Source of the DNA: Trileptium ribeirensis
Taxonomy: Eukaryota; Nematoda; Enoplea; Enoplida; Thoracostomopsidae
Direction: 5' to 3'
Length of the DNA stretch: 64,000 bases
Assembly (NCBI GenBank): GCA_030248225.1
Contig: JASANE010003794.1
Location: forward strand, 46,733 to 110,732
A program made the translations under genes and the position numbers. Each line of letters begins with the position of its first letter. Positions within the stretch are counted from its first letter, which is position 1. The notes under the pieces were generated by a model. The model saw only the letters and a list, made by a program, of their open reading frames with translations. It made no database searches and had not been told where the DNA came from. This document shows, piece by piece, positions 53,531 to 64,000 of the stretch.

Positions 53531-53916
53531 ATAGAATAGCAGCTAGACTCCAAACCAGTTTATAAATTTTAAAATGTTTACCATAATCGTGCGATTATAT
53601 CGTTTAAGCGAATGTTGATGAAATGACATGTAGACGATGTTCACCATTATCACATAACTTGCTCCGAAAAGCATGACTCATTTGGAAAATCTTTGGTATC
53701 ACAACCGTGAATTAGAATCTTAAAAGCAGAATAGCAGCTAAAACCCAAACCAGTTTATAAATTTTAAAATGTTTACCATAATCGTGCGATTATATCGTTT
53801 AAGCGAATGTTGATGAAATGACATGTAGACGATGTTCACCATTATCATATAACATGCCCCGAAAAGCATGACTCATTTGGCGAATCTTTGGTATCACAAC
53901 CGTGAATTAGAATCTT
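53531..53916. repeat. Tandem duplication, ~193 bp x 2
   Basis: GAATAGCAGCTA(G/A)A...CC to CGTGAATTAGAATCTTA occurs twice in tandem with about ten differences (copies from about 53531 and 53725). Confidence 0.9.
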
Positions 53917-56900
53917 ACTTTCATGTGGGATCATAGTGTGCTAGCAAAAATTTTATATCAAAGACCCTTGGGTTTGAGGGGCTGCCACTTCAGCAATAAG
54001 TGCATATGCAAACGTTGTGACCCAAACAGTCAAGAAGGTATTAAACAGACACCCATCAAAACGCACAAAGTCGGTGAAAAATTCCTGCGGACTACTATGA
54101 CTCCCCAAAATTCGGTATATGACATCAGTAATGAAATCGATAGTGCATAAATAAACCGTTGACTATCAAATAAGTGGTGTCTAAGTAAGGAAATGAAAAA
54201 ATGAAATGTCTTAGACTAAAGTTAGTATAGGAGAAGCCATAACAGGAAATGGGAAGGGCGGCAATTTGAAAGACCATGATAGGAATCATTTTCGAAGATG
54301 CTGGGAGGGACTAACGAAGCTTCGCTAGCTCTGGGTTCTCCAAATTAGAGGGTGGTGCCCCATGGTAAAACCGAGTACAGCCGGTTCGTATCCCCAGCGA
54401 AATTTTAAGTTCCAACCGTGTCATCACCTCTTCGCTTTTTTTGTGTCCACTCGGTAAAACAATCCCAAAAGTGCATACAATTCGATCAAAATTTGTACTA
54501 AGATTCCAACTTGATACCACAAATTATTTCGCAAGTTTTGTCCTAATTTTCTTCAAAATCGTTTCCTTTCTCCAAAAGCGTTTGGCACTGTTTGTAATAC
54601 GGTTTTTAATCGTTTCCATGGCGAAATGCGCCCCTGGCAAAAATTTTCAACGAATGGAGAGCCCAAGTACCTATGACAAAGATGCTACAATGCTTACATA
54701 CTTACCTCGTCTAAATATAAAAGTATATTTGACATCTGCAATAAAAATGAAGCGATTTATCACATGTCTTTTACTGCGCGTCTAAAAAATTTAAGTGAAA
54801 TTTACCACGAAGTTATGTTTCAAATTTTCATGAAATTTGTGTTAAATATCCTGAAACTCTTATAGAATATACGAATTATTCACTACAACATTAAAAACAA
54901 TACTATTTTGCACTGCGGAAACTGAGCAATTTCACAATGCCCTGTACGTAAACCGGGTATAAAACGGTCGTACCAAAAACTAAGTATATCTACAATATTA
55001 CACAAAAATGAGACTATATTACTAAAGTCCCAGTTTATCCATATCATTCCTCGTATAAGCAAATTCTTGATGTCGCTGCCTTTCCCAGTTTAAGCCATTT
55101 CCAGGAACAGGAGTTCGTAGCTTGAATTTGTTTAACTGCGACGAGTTCGCTGATTTAGCCTCACCAGCTCTGAAATACAGCATCTTGTCTCACATCAAAT
55201 ATAACATATTACTTTAAAACGAGAACACAATGTTTGCTGGTAGACAAAATACAAAAACCAACTGGATCTATTGATGGAAGCCGACAAGCCGCAGGTTACA
55301 GCAGCGTTTATCCCAGCGATGGTAATATGTAATTATCCTGTGATTTCTCATACAACAATGAGTATCATGCCGCGTGCATATAGATGAAAATTGTATGCTA
55401 ATAATTACCCTATCGCACGATTTTATAATTATATTCACGAACATAATGGCTACAAAAATACCTAATCTATACGAACTCTAAAGTGCTAAATTCTACAACT
55501 TGGTAAACATTACACAATCTACCGATGCGTCCATGAAACTGCTTTTATAGTACCGAGGAACACAATAATGTAGCAGATAAGGCACAGTGAATGCAACATT
55601 ACAATAACACGATGATAGCCCGGAATGTCAAGCATAATTCATTACGAGAACCACAAATTTTGGCGGCAATTCCACGCGTATCATTATGGCTTTCAGTATG
55701 AAAGTATAATAATTTCTATAATCTAGTTTTCTAAAATCCACTCGACCGCAATTTTTTCTCCATTTTAAGTTAAACATCGCGGAAATTTGCAATACTTTGT
55801 GTCATGAAAGCACTTGGAAAATTGCTAATATATTACGCCTTGATGCGATTAATTTGGCACAAATAAAACATTAAGAGCATCCACGTGCATCTCACTCTTG
55901 CACAGCCCTTTTATCACTTTTTAAACAAAAATGAGCTCAAATTAGGTCTCATCTTAGCTGAGCAACCAACACGTAAAAAAATTTACTCAAATTCTCATAC
56001 TACATAATGTCGTGAGATAACGAAGTCACACTCGAATGACTTCGCAGTAACAACTCCTTATAAATAAGAGAACAAGTATGTGGGGTAAAAGCAGTTTATG
56101 GTTGCCAAGACATTACACATTAGAGTTAAAATTTTATTCTTTCTGAGCACCCTTTATTTTTAGGCTTAATGCTTGATTTGTACGATCTAAATTGAAAACC
56201 ATCTTTTCAAACATGCAACAATGGCGTTGCAAAAGCTCTGGCGAGCAATCATATTTCAGAAACATTCGTTAACGAAAACACAAATTGATATTGGAAGTTT
56301 GACGCCCAGTGCTACATGTCTACTCTTATTATCACCGAAAAGTACAATCAAACACTTCCCAGTTTCCCGAACACATAGAACGTCGTTTACCTTGTACCTA
56401 ATTTACGTGTATTAAAACACGCAAGAAATACTTCATTGGTTAATTTGCTTTAGGTAGACATAATGATTCTTCGCATAACTCAAAGATAAGCGAGATTTTT
56501 GCGGTGTTGCCAGCAGCGCTGACTTGTGATAATTTTGGTCAAAATTGTAGCAAACTCTTGCTTTCATATTTTAATAATACTTGATTTATATACGGCATAG
56601 TGTGCTGAGCATATCATTATAGTTGCCTTGTTTCTATCAACCAAAAGAAATCGAATTAAACTTGAAATTGGCAAAACTGGGAAACAATTTGTTCTCAGCG
56701 AAATTGAAAACTGAGCGATAAATTTAGTGATATGCGCAACACAACTAGTGTTTTTTCACAAAAGAAAACTTCAAGTTAAAAGATTCTTTATATCTATCAG
56801 TTATCGTCCCCATAAACATCCAAATAATACGTAATGTACCTTTTTACAGACAGTTTTTTAATATTATACCAGTTTTTTCAGTGTAAAAGTTGAGACGGAC

Positions 56901-57486
56901 AAGAAAAAAAACAAGGTAAAAACCCGCTTGTATACCTTCGCTGGTACTGACCAATAATTAGTGACTGACTATAGCACTCAACGGTAAACTTCACGATTAC
57001 TTGAAACAGCAAACATTTCACATACTACAGTATCTGAAATCACTGAGCGATCATCAACACTTTTTAATAACCAATTTTTAGAACAAAATTAACATTTTAA
57101 TTATATTAATAGATTTCCTATCACTTGAAATAATTTTTTCATTTACGCGTCCAATTATATTTAACATTTACTATCAAACACTGTTCGAACAGATGTCAAA
57201 CACATTCAACAACGTCAGAACCTCTGCACAAAAATTGCTACAAGGCTTTGAGCAAAAATAGTAAAAAACAAGGCCGAAATGGATATTTATGGCTGGGACA
57301 GTATCTGGTTGTTACTACCTATGTGCTTTTCTCAAGCACTGGTTACTAACTCCAAGTGAGTTCGGGGAAGCGATGTTATGCGAGACATGAATCACTGTTG
57401 CATAAAAACACAAAGTAAATGATTTTTAGCAAATTTTCGTTTTATGTTCAATAATAAATATGTCACGAGACATGGTTTCGACAGTA
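53917..57486. other. Intergenic: nothing recognised
   Basis: A 3.6-kb AT-rich stretch. Open frames such as 54441-54785 have no domain, homologue I recognise or splice context. Confidence 0.4.
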
Positions 57487-57647
57487 CAGTCACGACTAGA
57501 AAAAATAAGTGCAAAATAATAGACCTATTTCGATTGAACGAAATTTAGATCGTTTTCAATTTTGGTGCAATTAGATAAATTTCAATTTTGTAAAATTTCG
57601 ATTTAACGAAATTTCGATAGCACTTCGTTTTATTTTAGCCGGGACTG
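57487..57647. mobile_element. TTTCGAT-rich MITE, ~161 bp
   Basis: Starts CAGTCACGACTA preceded by TA; ends TAGCCGGGACTG (inverse CAGTCCCGGCTA, 10 of 12 matches). The right flank is CA where TA would be expected. The interior has TTTCGATTGAACGAAATT motifs like 23165-23473 and 17905-18078. Confidence 0.7.
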
Positions 57648-57734
57648 CACTTTTATCCACGAATCTCTAAAACATTCCACTAGCTAGCTGCATGTTTTAT
57701 ATCAATTTTACAAGTCCATACGTAATAGTCCTAA

Positions 57735-57740
57735 TTTATT
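57735..57740 (-). promoter_or_regulatory. Polyadenylation signal for NDUFA7
   Basis: AATAAA on the minus strand about 65 nt after the NDUFA7 stop codon. Confidence 0.65.
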
Positions 57741-57805
57741 TTATCAACCAATTTTAACCTTATATTATACTTCGTAAAATCAAAGTATAAAATAATTTCA
57801 ATATT

Positions 57806-57950
57806 TTAAACTTGCTTGGATTCAGTAACTTTTTCGTCTCCAGTAATGTCAGGCGGTGGTCTAACAGAGCGTCTTCCGTCGCGTTCTGCGTAGTAATTGT
57901 CTCGAATTTCGTGATTAACTCCACCGGGCAGTAATGGTGGCGGCATCGTT
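57806..57950 (-). CDS. NDUFA7: NDUFA7 (complex I B14.5a) last exon
   Basis: Minus-strand exon after acceptor TTATTTACAG, ending TAA at 57806. Encodes TMPPPLLPGGVNHEIRDNYY then AERDGRRSVRPPPDI and a short charged tail. This matches human NDUFA7 '[34 protein letters not shown]' closely: the PPP-x-LP-x-G motif, the NNYY/DNYY and the RDGRR. NDUFA7 is an accessory subunit of mitochondrial NADH:ubiquinone oxidoreductase (complex I). The tail after PPDI is much shorter than in human. The gene is convergent with PRKCSH, about 18 kb apart. Confidence 0.9.
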
Positions 57951-58650
57951 CTGTAAATAAAATGCTTGCGAAACATGTTAATATTGTGTATTATGAAAAG
58001 TTACGATATTAGCATTTAATTCAGACGCACTGTACATAACAAAAGTCTTTGTACTAATAATACAGCTGGGCGACAGCATATTTCAGTTTCAACAGTGGTT
58101 TACCATAAAATTATGCGGCGAGTGTATGCGGTTACCACTGATGAATTATCCGAAAGTGATTACGGCACTCTCCAAAATTGAATATGGCTAGTTCGATATC
58201 ACTTGCAAACTCGTTCTGGAATTATTAATTTTTAACGATTATTTTTGAAACTTTGATAGAGCCATTCAGTCGTACAAAACATGGCAATCCGTGTGCAGCA
58301 CTGCAGAAATACGAAATACGACTAGGAGTCCAAATTTTAACTTTACAATATATTTAATTACAAAAAATTTTGTTAATCTTCAATCTTATGTACATAAATA
58401 CCCTAAGCCGCACACTTTATCCTCGCGAAATGCATTCTTAGAGAAAACCAACAATAAAATACCACAAATACAACATATATTTCACATCAACCAGCCAGAT
58501 TACTATTTACACTTTGCTGGAAATGTACATGTTCAAACGAATTAAAAAATAGCGTATGCAAAACTGATTTTTTCAGGAATAAATGTGCAAGCTTATGGTC
58601 TTTTCAACAAACAATCTATCAAATTCTAATATCTGTTCCAATCAACCAAC
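57951..58650 (-). other. NDUFA7 last intron
   Basis: 700 bp. The open frame at 58291-58545 (+) has no recognisable feature. Confidence 0.5.
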
Positions 58651-58697
58651 CTTGGCGATTGCGTAACAGGAAATCGAACATTACTCGCACATTCAAT
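58651..58697 (-). CDS. NDUFA7: NDUFA7 preceding exon (probable)
   Basis: Acceptor TTTTGTTTCAG, donor GTTGGT on the minus strand, 47 nt. In the frame that fits the next exon it encodes IECASNVRFPVTQSP(R), aligned with human '...LQLRYQEISKR' just before TQPPP. It supplies the two bases (AG) that the 57950 exon needs. The exon or exons with the start codon were not found; they would lie further right or beyond the window. Confidence 0.65.
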
Positions 58698-58980
58698 CTG
58701 AAACAAAACAATGCGTTACACGTAAGCACAATCATGTAACGTGTTTACAACCTAGCAATATTCAAATACAATGCTTTCAACAAAATTTTGACTTCGTGAC
58801 ACTCTGTGCTGGCGTAAATTCATGGTTCGCCACACACCGCAAGTCATTACGATATAACTCTAGTATGCCCCAAGCGAGTAGAAAAAGAGCAAGTATAACC
58901 GCTAAAAATATTCCAAGCTCGAAATGTTAACTTTACTATTGTTTCTGTGCTATTTAAGGCATGTTGTATGAATATGGTCC
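58698..58980. other. NDUFA7 upstream intron: nothing recognised
   Basis: No exon seen by eye. Confidence 0.35.
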
Positions 58981-58994
58981 GACATTAAATGCTA

Positions 58995-59060
58995 AATATA
59001 TATAATACTAAAATATATATATATATATATATATATAGATATATATATAATACTAAAATC
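58995..59060. repeat. (TA)n microsatellite
   Basis: A long run of TATATA with two TAATACTAAAAT interruptions. Confidence 0.9.
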
Positions 59061-59099
59061 CAAAATTCGACGTCTTGTGAATGGCTCGACCAACCTAAA

Positions 59100-59400
59100 A
59101 CTAGCCATATCCCTTGGAATGATATTATACAGCAAAAATAGCTTTCCAACGGCAATACCGTCGTATTCAGGATGCTTGGAAACTCATATCACGAAAGCAA
59201 AAATGATTTTCTGTGAAAGTAGGTCGGAATACCGTAAATCACCCCCACGTCCCCCCGGAACGACATCATATAGCAGCCATAGGTATCTGACAGCAATAAA
59301 GTTGTATTAAGCGTGCTCGAAGCCGCCAATAACATGTCAGAAATCAAAAATGGTATTTTGTGAAAATATGTCGACATACCATATTAGAACCCATAGCAGC
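59100..59400. repeat. Diverged tandem repeat, period ~147 bp
   Basis: Blocks such as CGAAAGCAAAAATGATTTTCTGTGAAAGTAGGTCGGAATACC (short form) recur about 150 bp on as TCAGAAATCAAAAATGGTATTTTGTG. Likewise 'GGAATGATATTATACAGCA' recurs as 'GGAACGACATCATATAGCA'. Confidence 0.65.
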
Positions 59401-61920
59401 ACCAGGGAGTCGCCTGACAAATCTAATGTACTGAAAAGATGAAGCTTTTGATAAGCTGATTTAGCGTTTTTCGCTGCGAGGTCTCCATCTCGAAATATAT
59501 TCGAATGGCCAAATTTAAAAAATGTGACCCTTGACCGTGGGGCCAACTTTGACCCTGAAGACGTGGTTCGCAGGTATAGTTTCTAATGAAAGGGCACAAA
59601 TCCATCTGAATTTGCGAACAAATAAAAAACTGTGAAGACCCTTCAATCTGGTAATGAGTTATGATCTCAACAGACAGACATAACATTTTTTTACATTTTT
59701 ACCGCTAATAAAATTATAGGTTAAATCTCTGCTCGCGCGGCTTCAATAAGTTATGAACCCGTTACGATCTAAAGTATACAGCGTCATAAAGCCAAACCAT
59801 TCACTTCTATCTTTAGGTATTTCCATTAAATATATATTTAGCAATAAAACACTAGTACATTTATGAGGAAAACGATTTCAAGTGTTCTCTAACTCAGTAT
59901 ACAATATAGCTTATATACTAATTTAAACGTCAATATGTTCCATATTTAAAGAAAAAGGACGGAGTCTGAGCAAAAGGTAGCCCTAATACCATCAATGTGC
60001 CAGCATTAACCAAAAACCCTGTCTAACTATGTGATTGTTCCCATACAATTCAAGTACAAATTTGTTTGATACGAAGCATACATAGAAAAGGTTGTAAACC
60101 ACAACCTTAAGAGCTTCAACTTATTACTAAGGCTGCAATCATAGAATTTTCTTTTAAGCAGAAGTTGACCCACATTGGGTCAAATTATATATTCACGATT
60201 TTAAATTTTTACTTATATTACAAATAATTCCACATGCTAAAACTGTACAGCAAATAATAGCCCAAAGAGAGATACTAAAAAATTTGCAATGTGGATTTAT
60301 GTGTGTTGTGATTTAATTTGCCTTAACAATAATAAACGAAAATTTGTCATCAAAATTAAGACATAAAACGTTATTTGGCAAGTCGCTGATCTTCAATATA
60401 TGGGTATTGTAATACAAAGTAAATAAATTTTAGGTGCCCTTAGTTATTCAACTGCATCGTAAATATGCGACTTGGATTACTGTCATATTCTGTTGAGTCA
60501 AAATTTGTTATAAGTTACAAGTGTAGCCCCGCATAGTTTCAAATGACACCGCACCCTTATATGTAGGGCTATTTGGAATACAAACAAATACGTAATAAGC
60601 ATAGATTGGAAAAATTTCAAAAAAAGTGCAGTTTCAACGACAGCGTCCTTAACTAGTGATCATATTATCGAAAAACTATTATCGTGATTTCTGTAAAATA
60701 ACACCTATCCTCAATAAGGTGTATATTGGAGGCTATTTTAAACATGGTATAAAAGACACTTGTGAAACCGCGGCGAGGATGCCAATGAAAGTTTACTACA
60801 TGGTGGTTATGTTTACATGCCTTTGTCTATCTAACATAGCAAAGCGCTTATGGTTATCAAAGTTGAAACCAAATGCCAAGAGTTTAAGTGCAAACATTTT
60901 AATGTTTGCTTCAAATAGCCGCCAATTCGTATTACTAGGATTTTACAATTTTCAAAAAATTATGCAATATCACAGTTTACAATTTTCAAAAATCTATCGC
61001 ATGAATTTGCAGCATTTGCGGGCATTTTTTGTGCAAGCCCCAACATCGTTCGCAAAGCGTGTCTTGACAGATTTTTAAACTTCGCCTAGATTCCAAGATT
61101 ATTTTAACCAAAAATAACCAAAATAATACCCATATGTGTCAAGATGTACAGTTTATGCCATATCTATAAAGTATCCGTGAGTATATTAAATATGAAGAAA
61201 TATGTGCAAATTTTATCCCTATATATGTTTCAACTATGTCTATATTGCAAGCCGCAAAGTCAAAAATAAGAATCTAAATCTAAAAAATTAAAATGAAATT
61301 CAAAAAGAAGCTAAAATCAATCTCCGATCCTCGAAAAAACTAAGTTTAAAAAATAAAATTAGCAGCCTTGCTTAAAATTCGGTTTAGGCTAAATATTTGC
61401 CAACACTTAATAATGATACAGTCCTAACCGTGAGCTTAGGTCTATATGTTCAAACGTCTGGACCATAATAAGTAGTGCCGATCCATACATTTGTTTACGA
61501 TAGAAAAACCGAAATCTAATGAGCGACGTATTATTGGGCTTATATTACCAGCAGCCAGAACGGGTCAAACGCGGCAACGTTCCACTGACTGCTCAGCCTA
61601 AGTCAAGTTGATATATACTAACATCCTGCGTAACCAAGCAGAGCAAAAGAATCTCGTGACAAAAGATCATTAAACAACAGCATCGCTATAAAGTGTCGTT
61701 TCGATAGCCACGAACCAAAGCTTTGCGGCGTGTAACGGCATTAAAATATCCGAAAATTCAAACGCAGAAAATAATGCCGGACAAATACTTTTCCGGATAT
61801 CTTTGGCCATCGCTACTTCCGCTCGATTATTGAGTTTTGTATTTCTCTAAATAACACAGTGCTATAGAATACATAAACATTCTCATAGAAAAATTTAACA
61901 TTTCCATGTCCAGTTGGTCC
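59401..61920. other. Nothing recognised
   Basis: AT-rich. The 140-codon frame at 60656-61078 has no signal peptide, domain or splice context that I can support. Confidence 0.4.
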
Positions 61921-61924
61921 AAAT

Positions 61925-62400
61925 ATACCAACGCGCGTTTTTTGGTGTTGTGTTAGTTAGTTTGTCCTGTCTTGTAAAGCATGTATTATCGGGCGTTGTT
62001 ACATAGCTGGCTTTGCGACATTTCTTAAGGTACCGAACCGAGCTACAGTTCCTTAAAACGCAGTGGATTGCGTATCACGCTTCTAGTCGTACAGCACGTG
62101 CTTCGTTCCTGGTGGTGACATGAGTTTGTGAAATAATGCACGATGCACAAATTAATTTAGGAATGAAAAGGTTAACGAAAATATAGCCTATCAGCCCCAC
62201 CGGGTCCAAATGAAGCCAATGCACATCGTAGGGTACTGTGTTGCGTTAACTTAGTTTGTCGCGTGAGGTATATTTAAGAAAATTGGTACTCGCGCGTTTT
62301 GCGAGGTTCCTCAATGGACAGACCAATAACTCCTTGAAGACTCAGTGGTTTGCGTAAGCCGCTTTCAATCGTAATAGCACGGCTCGATGCATGGTGCCAG
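61925..62400. repeat. Diverged ~240-300-bp tandem pair
   Basis: 'TTAGTTTGTC', 'TTAAGGTACCGAACCGAG...CAGTGGATTGCGTATCACGCTTC...AGCACG' at about 61950-62100 recurs in altered form at 62245-62395 ('CAGTGGTTTGCGTAAGCCGCTTTC...AGCACGGC'). Old duplication. Confidence 0.45.
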
Positions 62401-64000
62401 TTTGAATTTACCAAAGGTTGTAAGATTCAAAAATCCGTGTATAAAGGGGTTAACAGCGCAGTTATATGTTGACGACGTTAGTTAAAAAACATTGGCGCCC
62501 AAGCTGTGGCCTCACACATATACACCCTTCATCGGACGCGTGTCATACGCCATACCAAAAGGGTATGTAGCTCTTATATGACATCTTTATTATTGATATC
62601 TATTATTATGATAGCTATTATTGTATGCTGGCGCGAGAGAAAATGTAATTTTTATTTGATATTGCAACGGGCTGTGCTATTAGCAGCTATCACTCTTCAC
62701 CAAGATTGCCGTGCAAATCAAATCGCAGAAACGTCGCGAGGCACAGTATATAGCCTAAAACTGTTTTGTTGTTGTAAAAGTCCCCGCTGCGGCACGGCTG
62801 TCTAACATTAGAATCCTATTAAAGTGATTGATGTGTAATCCTATTATAGTGAATACGTGGTGTAATACTTACTAATGCTACTCAGTACACATGTGTTTAC
62901 AAGCTTAGAAATCTTAGTGGGTGCTAATTAAATTTTTATATTAAGTACTGAAAAGTTAAATCCATAAGGATGACGATAAAACATGTTTGCTACAAAGCAA
63001 ATTTTTACAAAACAGACCGCGGATAGCAGACATTAAGACCATTCGTGATCCAAAATTGGATTATGCTACTTCAGCTGTATTATTAATTTATACATTAGGG
63101 TAGACAGATAAGCAAGTTCTACATTATTAACGGTTAGTGCTTTGTTTCATATTATGTACATTCGACAGATACATACTTTGCCGTGTCCGATTCGATTTTT
63201 GAGCAGCAACGTGTCTCGAATCCATCGCATTATCGGAGATATTGTACGCGTTTCCGTAACTCTTCTCACACCAGTAGACATTATGTACACTGCGTTTATA
63301 TAATATATGGTCTGAAATTTAACGCTGAATGGACATCTAGAGTATTTCTAAACAGGCTACCTACAACTGCTTGCGTAATGCAGGAACTACTGCAGCATGG
63401 CTAAAATTAAAAGTCGTTTTTATATGGGGAATCAAACTGGAATGGGTTTGACGTTCCTACGTTCACAGCGAGTCGATTTAAATCGGCTTTCTCGGGAAAA
63501 TCTCATTTTAAATAGTTAATCCTGAATGAGTTTGGAACTTGGTACAAATTAATATGTCGCAAAAATGTTTCAATTCGGCTTGTTCTTGTACTGTCGAAAA
63601 GGACTTTCTTCTTACACTTTCATCAAGAAATTAATTAAAAAGGCAAGAACTACAAAATATAACATATACAACGAGAACTACTCATTCAACCCATTTATAA
63701 AGTCAAATGCAAACTGTGTTCGGCCACTCACCGTGAGCCCGACTTGAAACATTTTGGGGGTCAAAATAATATGGGCTAGGACATGCCGATTTAAAACCAA
63801 AAAATTCTCTTCGGGTTTCAAATCGAAAAAAGCTAAAGCCGAGCGGGTTTTACTCCCCAAATCACAAAAACTTTTAATTTTAACCATCTTCGTGAGCGCT
63901 TTGGCCGTAGTTGTACCATAGCTAAATTGATCAAAAAGATACATTTTCACTGTAAACAGGAAATGGAGATACACTCGCAAAGAAAAAATAATACACTAAA
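62401..64000. other. Nothing recognised
   Basis: No supported gene. The minus-strand open frame at 63678-63980 is unbroken for 100 codons but shows no known domain. Confidence 0.4.

Noticed and set aside
60656..61078. 140-codon plus-strand open frame
   Set aside because: No domain, no start context, no splice partner; typical chance frame in AT-rich DNA.

Overview
This is a stretch of eukaryotic, invertebrate animal DNA: AT-rich, with long introns, few open frames over 150 codons and a heavy load of transposable elements. The one clear host gene is cut by the left edge. It is the 3' two-thirds of a glucosidase II beta subunit gene (PRKCSH), on the + strand from about 1497 to a polyadenylation signal near 39127. 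I rebuilt it from 12 exons. All reading phases and splice sites agree, giving 426 codons plus stop. Its parts are a coiled coil, two canonical EF-hands, an acidic/proline linker, the 'PPYDE' segment, a six-cysteine MRH lectin domain and a C-terminal HDEF ER-retrieval signal. One 105-nt exon (8729-8833) is phase-matched but not part of the family pattern I know, so it may be a lineage-specific or alternatively spliced cassette.

A second host gene converges on it from the right. Two minus-strand exons (57806-57950 and 58651-58697) encode the C-terminal part of NDUFA7, the mitochondrial complex I subunit B14.5a. Its first exon(s) were not found. The roughly 18 kb between the two 3' ends holds no gene I can support.

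The rest is introns and intergenic DNA full of mobile elements. There are three broken non-LTR retrotransposons: RTE-like on the minus strand at 1-1115, CR1-like at 10325-11576, and an RNase H-bearing LINE at 22555-23709 split by a MITE. A Penelope-like reverse transcriptase with a long intact frame sits in PRKCSH intron 10 (34844-36586). Nonautonomous DNA elements include a hAT-type MITE with an 8-bp target duplication (44709-45437), TA-duplicating MITEs, a G-run TIR family and a possible Helentron-like family with ~350-bp internal tandem repeats. Several tandem duplications look recent: a 2.2-kb pair, a 209-bp triplication, a ~300-bp pair and a 383-bp pair.

The RTE- and CR1-type reverse transcriptases resemble those abundant in flatworms, especially digenean trematodes, so a flatworm is my best guess. 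This is inference from remembered family style and not proof. No rRNA, tRNA or CRISPR feature was recognised.
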